A DNA stretch of 5,860 nt from Deltaproteobacteria bacterium. GTDB lineage: Bacteria > Desulfobacterota > Desulfomonilia > UBA1062. The notes under the pieces are model-generated. The model saw only the letters and a list, made by a program, of their open reading frames with translations, made no database searches and had not been told where the DNA came from. Shown piece by piece: positions 1 to 5,860 of this stretch. The stretch's first letter is position 1. The number at the start of each line of letters is the position of its first letter. Made by a program: the position numbers and the translations under genes. Location: assembly GCA_023230665.1 (NCBI GenBank), contig JALNWY010000182.1, positions 1-5,860 of the forward strand. The letters run 5' to 3'.

Positions 1-9
1 CTGAAATGA

Positions 10-28
10 TATAAGATAAGTAATTGTC
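10..28 (+). promoter_or_regulatory. AT-rich leader with possible -10 box, no Shine-Dalgarno
   Basis: The only sequence visible ahead of the first gene is AT-rich, unlike the rest of the window. It contains TATAAG at 10-15, a fair match to a sigma70 -10 box. Any -35 box would lie outside the window. If this -10 is real, transcription would start only a few bases before the ATG at 29, giving a very short leader. No GGAG-like ribosome binding site precedes that ATG. The call is weak because a single hexamer in AT-rich DNA is easily a chance match. Confidence 0.2.
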
Positions 29-517
29 ATGAGAAAGGACGAATATCCCGTTACCCAGGCAGTGCGGTTTCTCAGGGCCAAGGGCATCGGCTTTGTCCCC
101 CACCGGTATCCCTATGTGGAGCATGGGGGCACCAGGCAGGCTGCTCTCACCCTGAGCATTCCGGAGCATCGGGTGATCAAGACCCTGCTGATGGACATCG
201 ACGAAAAACAGCCTGTCATCGTACTCATGCACGGCGACCGCGAGGTCTCGACCAAGACGCTCGCACGCCGGCTCGGCGTGAAGCGGGCGGGCCCCTGCGA
301 CGTGAAGAGAGCGCAGAAATGCACCGGCTACCAGGTCGGAGGGATCAGCCCCTTCGGCACGCGGGAACGGCTCAGGGTCTTTGTGGAATCGTCGATTCTC
401 GAGCTCGACAGAATCTTTATCAACGGGGGCAAACAAGGGTTCATGGTGGAGATGGATCCCCGGGACCTGGAAAAGGTCCTTAAGCCCGAGCAGGTGTCCG
501 TGGCCACAGGCCCTTGA
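29..517 (+). CDS. ybaK: YbaK-family Cys-tRNA(Pro) deacylase
   Basis: This is a 162-residue cytoplasmic protein of the YbaK/ProX (INS) trans-editing superfamily. YbaK proteins hydrolyse Cys-tRNA(Pro) that prolyl-tRNA synthetase makes by mistake, acting after release of the mischarged tRNA. Visible family marks are IKTLL at residues 50-54, whose Lys51 matches the conserved functional lysine of YbaK, then HGDREVS at 68-74, and CTGYQVGGISPFG at 98-110, the signature glycine-rich substrate pocket. INGGKQGF at 131-138 matches the C-terminal strand. Length is close to E. coli YbaK (159 aa), and residues 8-20 align with the usual N-terminus, so the ATG at 29 is preferred although it has no clear ribosome binding site. 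The next gene lies 91 bases downstream on the same strand and is unrelated in function. A related aminoacyl-tRNA editing specificity cannot be excluded from sequence alone. Confidence 0.9.
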   Translation: MRKDEYPVTQAVRFLRAKGIGFVPHRYPYVEHGGTRQAALTLSIPEHRVIKTLLMDIDEKQPVIVLMHGDREVSTKTLARRLGVKRAGPCDVKRAQKCTGYQVGGISPFGTRERLRVFVESSILELDRIFINGGKQGFMVEMDPRDLEKVLKPEQVSVATGP

Positions 518-592
518 AAAACGGCGGACAACACGGCCCGGGGCCGGCCTGAGTCCTGTGCCGGGTCCCAGCACCGATGGTGAATGAGGCAG

Positions 593-601
593 AAAAGGAG
601 G
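593..601 (+). promoter_or_regulatory. Strong ribosome binding site fixing a GTG start
   Basis: AAAAGGAGG at 593-601 is a near-perfect Shine-Dalgarno sequence. It sits 7 bases before the GTG at 609, which opens the long GH13 frame. The ATG at 605 is only 3 bases away and in another frame that stops after 11 codons, so it is not a competitor for the gene start. Confidence 0.75.
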
Positions 602-608
602 TTGATGT

Positions 609-2204
609 GTGGCGCAAAACAATCTGATCAGCAGGGATGATTCCGCGGCAGGCTACATGCCGCTTTCCGGGACGAGCTGCGGGAAACGGGATTACAGATC
701 ATCTGCCCGCGTTCATGAGGGAGCGGGACGCACAAGCCTGCATCTCCTGGAAATGCACTCGTTTGCCTTCATGGACCGCATGCGGAGGAAATACGGTCCG
801 GACCTGAGTTTGGGAACCATACCACACAGCGAGTGGGAAGAGATCGCCTCTTGCGGGTTCTCCCTTGTGTGGCTCATGGGCGTGTGGATGCGGAGCGCTG
901 CCTCCCGGAGGTGCGCCCTTCAGGACGAGGGGTTGAGGAGTGCATACGATAAGGCCCTTCCCGGCTGGAGCGAGGCCGATGTTGCGGGTTCGCCGTATGC
1001 TGTCGGCTCGTATCGCATGGACCCGTATCTGGGCACCGATGAGGATCTGCTTCGGGCAAAGACCATCATCAATGAGCTGGGCATGGGTCTTATCCTGGAC
1101 TTTGTGCCCAACCACCTGGCCGTGGATCATCCCTGGACAGAGAGCCTGCCGGACTGCTTCGTCCGGGGGAGCAGAGATGACATGCAGCGTGACCCTGCGC
1201 TGTTTTTTCTCACCGGAGGAGGCCATGTTCTGGCCCATGGACGGGACCCGCATTTTCCGCCGTGGAGCGACACCGTGCAGGTGGACTTTTTCTCGTCCCG
1301 GGCGCGGGAGGCGCTTGCAGGAGAGCTCGGGCGCATTGCGGAATACGCCGATGGAGTCCGGTGCGATATGGCCATGCTCGCGATCAACGAGGTGTTTGCC
1401 GGCGCCTGGGGGAAATACGCGCAGGGTCAGCCCGCCCTGAAAACAGAGTTCTGGGAAGAGACCATCTCCTCGGTCAGGAAGGTGCGCCCGGGTTTCGTCT
1501 TTATCGCCGAGGCCTACTGGGGGCTCGAACAACGGCTTCGGGGCCTGGGCTTTGACTACACCTACGACAAGACGCTCTATGATTTCATGCTTCATACCTC
1601 CCTCCCGGAGCTGAAACAGTATGTCCGGATCGACGAACGCATGCAGCGGCAATGCCTGCGCTTTACCGAGAACCATGACGAGCCCAGGGCCGCATCTGCC
1701 TTCGGAAGAGAACGGTCACGCGCGGCTGCCGCCATGACAGCTACCCTGCCCGGTCTTCATCTCTTTTATGAGGGCCAGATGGAGGGATGCGCGGTCCGCA
1801 TGCCGATCCAGCTCTCAAGGAGATCCGAAGAGCAGGAGGACCCGGATATGATGCGGTTCTACAAGACACTGCTGGCCTTCAGCGCGGAAGAACCCCTGGC
1901 AACGGGCGCCTTCAGGCCGCTCGATGCCCGACCCGCATGGGAGGGGAACAGGAGCTCAGAGAGCCTGCTCGCCTGGCTGTGGCACAGCGGGGAAAAGCTC
2001 AAACTCGTGTGCGTGAATTATTCGGGTCACACAGCACAGGGAAGGCTCCGGATATCTCCCGAGCTCGTCTCCGGACAACCCTTCGCCTTTCGGGACGCCC
2101 TGACCGGAGAGATCTACATCCGCTCGCTCGATGAGGTGATCACCATGGGACTGTTTGTCGAGCTCGGCCCCTGGGGAGCACACCTTCTCGACCTCCTGAC
2201 CTGA
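609..2204 (+). CDS. GH13 alpha-amylase-family glycoside hydrolase or transferase
   Basis: This 531-residue enzyme has a (beta/alpha)8 barrel of glycoside hydrolase family 13, which cleaves or transfers alpha-glucosidic bonds through a covalent intermediate. All four GH13 motifs are present: region I DFVPNH (164-169); region II GVRCDMAM (249-256) with nucleophile Asp253; region III FIAEAYWG (298-305) with acid/base Glu301; region IV ENHDEP (354-359) with stabiliser Asp357. The WLMGVW segment (88-93) and the PWGAHLLDL ending (521-529) are typical of a widespread, poorly characterised GH13 group. Residues from about 453 to the end form the usual C-terminal beta domain. The first 42 residues are a low-complexity extension with no signal peptide, so a cytoplasmic location is likely. 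The start is GTG behind AAGGAGG. I cannot tell amylase, trehalose-forming or other transferase activity apart from sequence, and no glycogen or trehalose gene is visible nearby. Confidence 0.88.
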   Translation: MAQNNLISRDDSAAGYMPLSGTSCGKRDYRSSARVHEGAGRTSLHLLEMHSFAFMDRMRRKYGPDLSLGTIPHSEWEEIASCGFSLVWLMGVWMRSAASRRCALQDEGLRSAYDKALPGWSEADVAGSPYAVGSYRMDPYLGTDEDLLRAKTIINELGMGLILDFVPNHLAVDHPWTESLPDCFVRGSRDDMQRDPALFFLTGGGHVLAHGRDPHFPPWSDTVQVDFFSSRAREALAGELGRIAEYADGVRCDMAMLAINEVFAGAWGKYAQGQPALKTEFWEETISSVRKVRPGFVFIAEAYWGLEQRLRGLGFDYTYDKTLYDFMLHTSLPELKQYVRIDERMQRQCLRFTENHDEPRAASAFGRERSRAAAAMTATLPGLHLFYEGQMEGCAVRMPIQLSRRSEEQEDPDMMRFYKTLLAFSAEEPLATGAFRPLDARPAWEGNRSSESLLAWLWHSGEKLKLVCVNYSGHTAQGRLRISPELVSGQPFAFRDALTGEIYIRSLDEVITMGLFVELGPWGAHLLDLLT

Positions 2205-2214
2205 CCCGCCGGGT

Positions 2215-2235
2215 ATAGACAATAGGCCCATAGAC
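2215..2235. repeat. Short direct repeat ATAGAC overlapping the candidate promoter
   Basis: ATAGAC occurs at 2215-2220 and again at 2230-2235, 15 bases apart. With flanking bases the similarity extends to 8 of 11 positions (TATAGACAATA versus CATAGACGTTA). The first copy overlaps the possible -35 box and the second lies in the spacer, a position that would suit a regulator site. It is short enough to be chance. Confidence 0.3.
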
Positions 2236-2246
2236 GTTACTATAAA
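2216..2246 (+). promoter_or_regulatory. Candidate sigma70-type promoter for the redox fusion gene
   Basis: The gap between the GH13 stop and the flavoprotein start contains TAGACA at 2216-2221 (5 of 6 to TTGACA). It is followed after 16 bases by TACTAT at 2238-2243 (4 of 6 to TATAAT); the overlapping TATAAA at 2241-2246 matches better but at a 19-base spacing. The stretch is locally AT-rich inside GC-rich surroundings. This would give a leader of roughly 40 bases. The spacing compromise and short motifs keep this a candidate only. Confidence 0.35.
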
Positions 2247-2278
2247 CTCAAGGCGATATGGGGACCGCATGCCGAAAC

Positions 2279-2285
2279 GGAGGTG
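2279..2285 (+). promoter_or_regulatory. Ribosome binding site that places the flavoprotein start at ATG 2292
   Basis: GGAGGTG at 2279-2285 is a strong Shine-Dalgarno sequence located 6 bases before the ATG at 2292. The in-frame GTG at 2283 lies inside this site and so cannot use it. The protein should therefore start three codons later than the longest open frame. Confidence 0.75.
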
Positions 2286-2291
2286 GGTCTT

Positions 2292-3947
2292 ATGCCGCAG
2301 ATGATTGATGAGAAGACCGGACGTGAGCTCAAGTCGCTTCTGGCAGGGCTTGTGCAGCCCGTGAAGCTGGTCTTTTTCACTCAGGAAATGGCCTGTGAGT
2401 CATGCAGGCAGCAGGACGGGCTTCTCCGTACGGTTGCAGGGCTGTCCGACAAGCTCACCCTTGAGGTTTACGACCTGGTGAAGGATCCGGGCAAGGCCCG
2501 GGAGTACGGGGTAGCCAAGGTGCCGGGCACCGCGGTCGTCAGCGAAAAAAAAGACTATGGCATTCGCTTCTATGGCGTCACTGCGGGATACGAATTCAGC
2601 TCGCTCGTAGAGGCGATCTTCATGGTGTCCCGGGGATCGTCGGGCCTGGAAAAGGAGATCGAGGACATTCTCCTGCTCATCGATGTGCCGGTGCACCTCG
2701 AGGTCATGGTCACCCTCACCTGCCCCTACTGTCCCCAGATGGTGCACCTCGCTCACCAGATGGCAGTGGCCAATGAGAACATCCGTGCGGACATGATCGA
2801 CGCCGCGGAGTTTCCCCAACTCGTCCAGAGATACTTTGTGCAGGGGGTTCCCCGGACGATCATCAACGAGGTCCCCTCTTTCGAAGGTGCGCTCCCGGCC
2901 TTCGAGGCCATCATGGAGATCCTGAAGCTGGTCAAGCCCCACGTGTATGATCGCATCGACGCCCAGATGCGAGAGGCCAGGGGAGAACGTTATGTCATGG
3001 AGGTGGACCCTGAGAGGGTGTATCAGGCCATTATCGTGGGCGCGGGTCCGGCCGCGCTTTCGGCCGCCGTGTATGCCGCTCGGAAGGATCTGGACCTCGC
3101 GATCATCGGCAACCGGGTGGGCGGCCAGATCACCAATACCGCGATCATCGACAACTGGCTGGGGACCCCGGATATCAACGGTCAGGACCTGGCGCGCCGG
3201 TTCAGGGACCATGTGGAGCGCTATCCCATTGCAGAGCTGTTCGATGTGGCGGTGAGCACTGTCACCAAGGACGATGGGGTATTCCACCTGGAGGCCTCGG
3301 ATGGGACCACCTTCAAGGCCCGTTCGGTTATTTTCTGCTCCGGCAAGGAATACCGCAGGCTCGGGGTCCCGGGCGAAAGCCGGTTCATCGGCAAGGGCAT
3401 CGCGTTCTGTGCCACCTGCGACGCCCCGATCTACCGGGGCAAAACCGTTGCCGTGGTCGGCGGGGGAAACTCTGCTTTTTCCTCAGCGCGTGATCTCCTC
3501 CCCTTTGCCCGGGAGATTCATATCATAAACATCCTCAACGATTTCCAGGCAGACCCGGTCCTCGTAAACGAGGTGAAGAACAACCGGCACGTGAGATTTC
3601 ACCCCGGCATGCAGGTGGAGGAGTTCCTCGGCAGGGAAAAGCTCCAGGGGGTGCGGGTGGCGTCGGTCGACGGCAGTACCCGGTTTGATTTGCAGGTGGA
3701 CGGGGTGTTCCTGGAGATCGGCCTGAAACCGAATGCCGATGCCCTTAAGAATCTCCTAACCCTCAACGAGAACGGCGAGGTACCGGTGGGGCGCGATCAG
3801 TCCACCGAAGTGCCGGGGCTCTTTGCGGCGGGCGATGTCACCGACGAACCGGAAAAGCAGATCGTGGTCGCTGCAGGAGCAGGGGCCAAGGCAGCGCTTG
3901 CGGCATATGACTATATTCTCAGGAACTCGCTCTCTGTTTTCCCGTAG
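2292..3947 (+). CDS. Protein disulfide oxidoreductase-thioredoxin reductase fusion (AhpF-like flavoprotein)
   Basis: This is a 551-residue cytoplasmic flavoprotein expected to pass electrons from a pyridine nucleotide through FAD to protein disulfides. The N-terminus holds two thioredoxin folds as in PDO/AhpF: fold 1 with CESC (35-38) and a VPG cis-proline near 78, fold 2 with CPYC (144-147) and a GVP cis-proline at 187. The reductase part follows: FAD motif GAGPAA (250-255), redox-active CATC (373-376), nucleotide-binding GGGNSA (390-395), and the C-terminal FAD motif with Gly514-Asp515. Length is near AhpF (about 520). Unlike AhpF, fold 1 keeps its cysteines. The HRR motif that binds the NADPH 2'-phosphate in TrxB is absent; residues 410-421 instead resemble AhpF, which uses NADH. 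No ahpC peroxiredoxin gene is in view, so the partner is unknown. It may have its own promoter in the preceding gap, and it converges with the next gene 21 bases downstream. Confidence 0.88.
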   Translation: MPQMIDEKTGRELKSLLAGLVQPVKLVFFTQEMACESCRQQDGLLRTVAGLSDKLTLEVYDLVKDPGKAREYGVAKVPGTAVVSEKKDYGIRFYGVTAGYEFSSLVEAIFMVSRGSSGLEKEIEDILLLIDVPVHLEVMVTLTCPYCPQMVHLAHQMAVANENIRADMIDAAEFPQLVQRYFVQGVPRTIINEVPSFEGALPAFEAIMEILKLVKPHVYDRIDAQMREARGERYVMEVDPERVYQAIIVGAGPAALSAAVYAARKDLDLAIIGNRVGGQITNTAIIDNWLGTPDINGQDLARRFRDHVERYPIAELFDVAVSTVTKDDGVFHLEASDGTTFKARSVIFCSGKEYRRLGVPGESRFIGKGIAFCATCDAPIYRGKTVAVVGGGNSAFSSARDLLPFAREIHIINILNDFQADPVLVNEVKNNRHVRFHPGMQVEEFLGREKLQGVRVASVDGSTRFDLQVDGVFLEIGLKPNADALKNLLTLNENGEVPVGRDQSTEVPGLFAAGDVTDEPEKQIVVAAGAGAKAALAAYDYILRNSLSVFP

Positions 3948-3968
3948 ACGGTGCGTCCTGCCCCGGAA

Positions 3969-4895
3969 TCAAAGCAGCAAAGCCCCTTCGCCGGGCCGGA
4001 GGCCCTTGATCACCGCCCTGACCTTGTTCCCCGGCCCGAGGTATTCCAGACGGTCGAAGCTGTAGTTGCCGGCAATGGCGATTCCCCTGCCGTGCGAGTC
4101 GAACACGCGGTCGGGGCGGAGCTCCAGGTATGGTTCCCAGTCGAACCCCGGCCCCATGTCCTCGATGGTGAAGACAATATCGTCTTCGGATTTTTCGTAC
4201 CGGACGAGCACTCTCTTGTCCTGGTTCTCTTCCAGACAGCTCCGGCGGTTGACTTCCTCACGCCAGATGTTACTGCGGATGAGCTCCGACTTCTCCTCGT
4301 AGGTTATCCCCAGGTTGCCGTGCTCCAGGGCATTGATGAGGAGCTCCCAGAGACCCAGCACCGCCTTGTCCGGTTCGGGGCACAGCTTTGCGAGGAACGC
4401 GGCCAGGTTATCCACCTCGCCGAGGCTTTTCAGGGAGAAATCCGCACGGATCAGGAGGGAGAACGCATGCGCCGTATGATGAGCCTCTTTCCGGAGTATC
4501 TTGTACTGATCGTGGTCATCGATCGCCGCCTTGACCACGGTGAGCAGCCGCTCCTTGCGGTAGGGTTTGGTAAGATAATAAAACGCCCCTGCCTGGATGC
4601 CCTTGAGGATCTCGGTCTCTTCGGTCATTGCGGTCTGGATGATGACGGGAATCCCCTTGAGCTCGTCGTGCCTCTTCATCCGCTTGAGCACCTCGATGCC
4701 GTCGATGCCGGGCATCATCCTGTCAAGGAGCACGGCATCGAAGGCATCCGGGGTCTTCTGCAGAAGACCCCATGCCTCTTCGCCGTTTACGGCTACCGCG
4801 ATCCGATAGTCCTGCTGCTGGAGCATGTGAACGATCATCTTGCTGTTGATGATCTCGTCGTCTACCACGAGGACCGATGGCCGCTGATCATTCAT
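3969..4895 (-). CDS. Receiver domain-HATPase (RsbW-like) fusion response regulator
   Basis: This 308-residue cytoplasmic signalling protein joins two domains. Residues 1-122 are a CheY-like receiver with acidic pocket Asp12/Asp13, phospho-acceptor Asp58, Thr88 and Lys110 (LTKPY). After a linker, residues about 150-300 form a GHKL ATPase: N-box ELLINALEHGN (184-194), G1 box DMGPGF (246-251) and G2 box HGRGIAI (268-274). No H-box phospho-acceptor helix or DNA-binding domain is present, so it is neither an ordinary histidine kinase nor a transcription factor. The ATPase resembles anti-sigma serine kinases such as RsbW and SpoIIAB. Inferred role: phosphorylation of the receiver controls a partner-switch protein. 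No STAS or PP2C partner is visible. An in-frame TGA at 4917-4919, 21 bases upstream, and the lack of other start codons fix the start at ATG 4895, with a weak AAGG 8 bases before it. The acyl-CoA synthetase gene ends 51 bases upstream on the same strand, so an operon is possible. Confidence 0.85.
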   Translation of the reverse strand: MNDQRPSVLVVDDEIINSKMIVHMLQQQDYRIAVAVNGEEAWGLLQKTPDAFDAVLLDRMMPGIDGIEVLKRMKRHDELKGIPVIIQTAMTEETEILKGIQAGAFYYLTKPYRKERLLTVVKAAIDDHDQYKILRKEAHHTAHAFSLLIRADFSLKSLGEVDNLAAFLAKLCPEPDKAVLGLWELLINALEHGNLGITYEEKSELIRSNIWREEVNRRSCLEENQDKRVLVRYEKSEDDIVFTIEDMGPGFDWEPYLELRPDRVFDSHGRGIAIAGNYSFDRLEYLGPGNKVRAVIKGLRPGEGALLL

Positions 4896-4920
4896 CGCAC
4901 ATACCTTGACACGTATTCAT
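4888..4920 (-). CDS. Possible 10-codon leader ORF overlapping the response regulator start
   Basis: Reading the minus strand, an ATG at 4920-4918 is preceded by GAAGGA (4930-4925, spacing 4). It opens a frame encoding MNTCQGMCDE and ends in TGA at 4890-4888, overlapping the response-regulator start in an ATGAATGA arrangement. Such overlaps allow translational coupling. It starts 26 bases after the acyl-CoA synthetase stop. The spacing is short for a ribosome site and a 10-codon frame easily arises by chance, so this is a low-confidence regulatory candidate rather than a functional peptide claim. Confidence 0.2.
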   Translation of the reverse strand: MNTCQGMCDE

Positions 4921-4946
4921 CCGATCCTTCTTTTAGAGGAACAGGG

Positions 4947-5860
4947 TCACTCACCCTCGTACATGGTCTCGATCTCACGGGCATATTTGACGCTGATCAC
5001 CCTTCTCTTGACCTTCAGCGTGGGCGTGAGTTCGTCGGTCTGCTGGGACCACTCCGTATCGAGCAGCCTGAACTTCCTGATCTGCTCCACACGGGCAAAG
5101 TACTGGGTGTATTCCTTGATCTCGCTCTCGTACAGCTTATTCACCTCAGGATGCTCCAGGAGCTCTCTGCGCGAGCCATAAGGGACGCCATTGTTCTTGG
5201 CCCAGCTCTCCAGTTCGTCGAACGCCGGCACGATCAGGGCGGAGAGATACTTGCGGTTGTCTCCGATGACCGCAACCTGCTCGATGAATGCAGAGGTCTT
5301 GAGCGAGTTCTCGATGTTCTGCGGCGAGATGTTCTTGCCACCCGAGGTGACAATGATATCCTTGATGCGGCCCGTGATCTTCAGATATCCGTCGCTGTCG
5401 ATCTCGCCGATGTCTCCGGTCCGGAAATAGCCGTCTTCGGTCATCACCTCTTTTGTGGCTTCCTCGTTCTTGTAGTAGCCCATCATCACCTGAGGCCCCT
5501 TGATGAGGACCTCCCCGCCCTCCCCGATCTTGACCAGGGTGTCCTTGAGCGCGGGACCCACCGTCCCGGGCTTGATGTGATCGGGCCTGTTTCCATGGGT
5601 CACCGGGGCGGTTTCGGTCAGTCCGAATCCCTCACACACCTTGATGCCCATGCCCAGGAAGAACTCGGCATCCGAGACCGACAGCGGCCCCCCTCCGGAG
5701 AGCGCAAACCGGAGCCTGTCCATCCCCAGCGCAGCCTTGAGCTTGGAGAAGATGATCTTGTCGGCCACGGCATACTGTATGGCGAACAGCCCCTTCCTGG
5801 GCCTGTCATGGCAGATGTAGGGAAGGTTCTTCCGGGCCAGCGACATGGCCCAGTTGAACA
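4947..5860 (-). CDS. Long-chain fatty acid-CoA ligase, C-terminal part (runs off window)
   Basis: The open frame continues past the window end, so only about 304 residues (roughly the C-terminal half of a 600-residue enzyme) are seen. It belongs to the AMP-forming adenylate family, FAA1/FadD15-like branch, which activates long-chain fatty acids to acyl-CoA using ATP. Counting from the Met codon at 5846, visible core motifs are GFGLTETAP (73-81), VMMGYY (120-125), YFRTGD (140-145, Asp145 binding ribose), GYLKITGRIKD (153-163), GGKNISP (169-175) and LTPTLKVKRR (273-282), whose Lys278 is the likely A10 catalytic lysine. The P-loop TSGT motif would lie upstream, outside the window. That internal Met codon is not a start, because the frame stays open through the conserved region before it. 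The response-regulator gene follows 51 bases downstream with no terminator visible between them. Confidence 0.92.
   Translation of the reverse strand, partial: FNWAMSLARKNLPYICHDRPRKGLFAIQYAVADKIIFSKLKAALGMDRLRFALSGGGPLSVSDAEFFLGMGIKVCEGFGLTETAPVTHGNRPDHIKPGTVGPALKDTLVKIGEGGEVLIKGPQVMMGYYKNEEATKEVMTEDGYFRTGDIGEIDSDGYLKITGRIKDIIVTSGGKNISPQNIENSLKTSAFIEQVAVIGDNRKYLSALIVPAFDELESWAKNNGVPYGSRRELLEHPEVNKLYESEIKEYTQYFARVEQIRKFRLLDTEWSQQTDELTPTLKVKRRVISVKYAREIETMYEGE

Noticed and set aside
535..566. Possible terminator hairpin after the YbaK gene (CCCGG at 537-541 with CCGGG at 561-565; GGCCGGCC at 542-549)
   Set aside because: The stem is only 5 pairs around a 19-base loop, with no following T-run. 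The 8-base palindrome is likely chance in GC-rich DNA.
609..700. Lipoprotein or secretion signal on the GH13 enzyme (cysteine at residue 24)
   Set aside because: No hydrophobic segment or positively charged n-region precedes the cysteine; the N-terminus is polar.
699..1676. Long open frame of 325 codons on the minus strand
   Set aside because: It lies wholly inside the GH13 gene, whose motifs are intact on the plus strand. The translation shows no family resemblance. It is a by-product of high G+C codon bias.
2283..2285. GTG as start of the redox fusion protein
   Set aside because: This codon sits within the GGAGGTG ribosome site. The ATG at 2292 has proper spacing to that site.
2400..3287. 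Long open frame of 295 codons on the minus strand
   Set aside because: It is antisense to the redox fusion gene through its CxxC and FAD motifs, with no recognisable domain, so it is a shadow frame.
3993..4005. GGGCC-GGA-GGCCC hairpin as a terminator for the flavoprotein gene
   Set aside because: It lies in the coding end of the opposite gene, has a 5-pair stem with a 3-base loop, and is followed by TTGAT rather than a T-run.
1..5860. CRISPR array, insertion sequence, tRNA or rRNA gene, phage or defence genes
   Set aside because: No spaced repeats, transposase, terminal inverted repeats, cloverleaf or related protein motifs were found by reading both strands; the window is filled by five ordinary coding regions.

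Overview
The window is GC-rich bacterial chromosome (about 60% G+C by eye), densely coded, with five protein genes and no RNA gene, mobile element or CRISPR array that I can see. The domain combinations and protein style fit a Desulfobacterota (former Deltaproteobacteria) or similar anaerobe: a protein disulfide oxidoreductase fused to a thioredoxin-reductase module, a receiver fused to an RsbW-type ATPase, and a FAA1-type long-chain acyl-CoA synthetase. This assignment rests on family knowledge, not on a marker gene.

Left part (1-2291, plus strand). A YbaK-type Cys-tRNA(Pro) deacylase (29-517) has only 28 bases of upstream sequence in view and no clear ribosome binding site. After 91 bases comes a cytoplasmic GH13 alpha-amylase-family enzyme (609-2204). 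It starts at GTG behind a strong AAGGAGG and carries all four GH13 motifs and the catalytic triad. Nothing links these two genes functionally beyond strand and proximity.

Middle (2205-3947, plus strand). An 87-base gap holds a candidate sigma70-type promoter and a 6-base direct repeat. It leads into a 551-residue flavoprotein of AhpF-like layout: two thioredoxin folds, each with its own CxxC, followed by an FAD/pyridine-nucleotide reductase module with a third CxxC. The usual NADPH-selecting HRR motif is missing, which suggests NADH as donor. The protein looks like a self-contained disulfide-reducing chain.

Right part (3948-5860, minus strand). A receiver-HATPase fusion protein (3969-4895) converges on the flavoprotein gene with only 21 bases between stops. 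Upstream of it, on the same strand and 51 bases away, is the C-terminal half of a long-chain acyl-CoA synthetase that runs off the window end. These two may be co-transcribed. A possible 10-codon leader ORF bridges the junction.

No clearly new biological system is visible. The most interesting items are the three-CxxC redox fusion with its altered nucleotide-binding site and the receiver/anti-sigma-type ATPase fusion.
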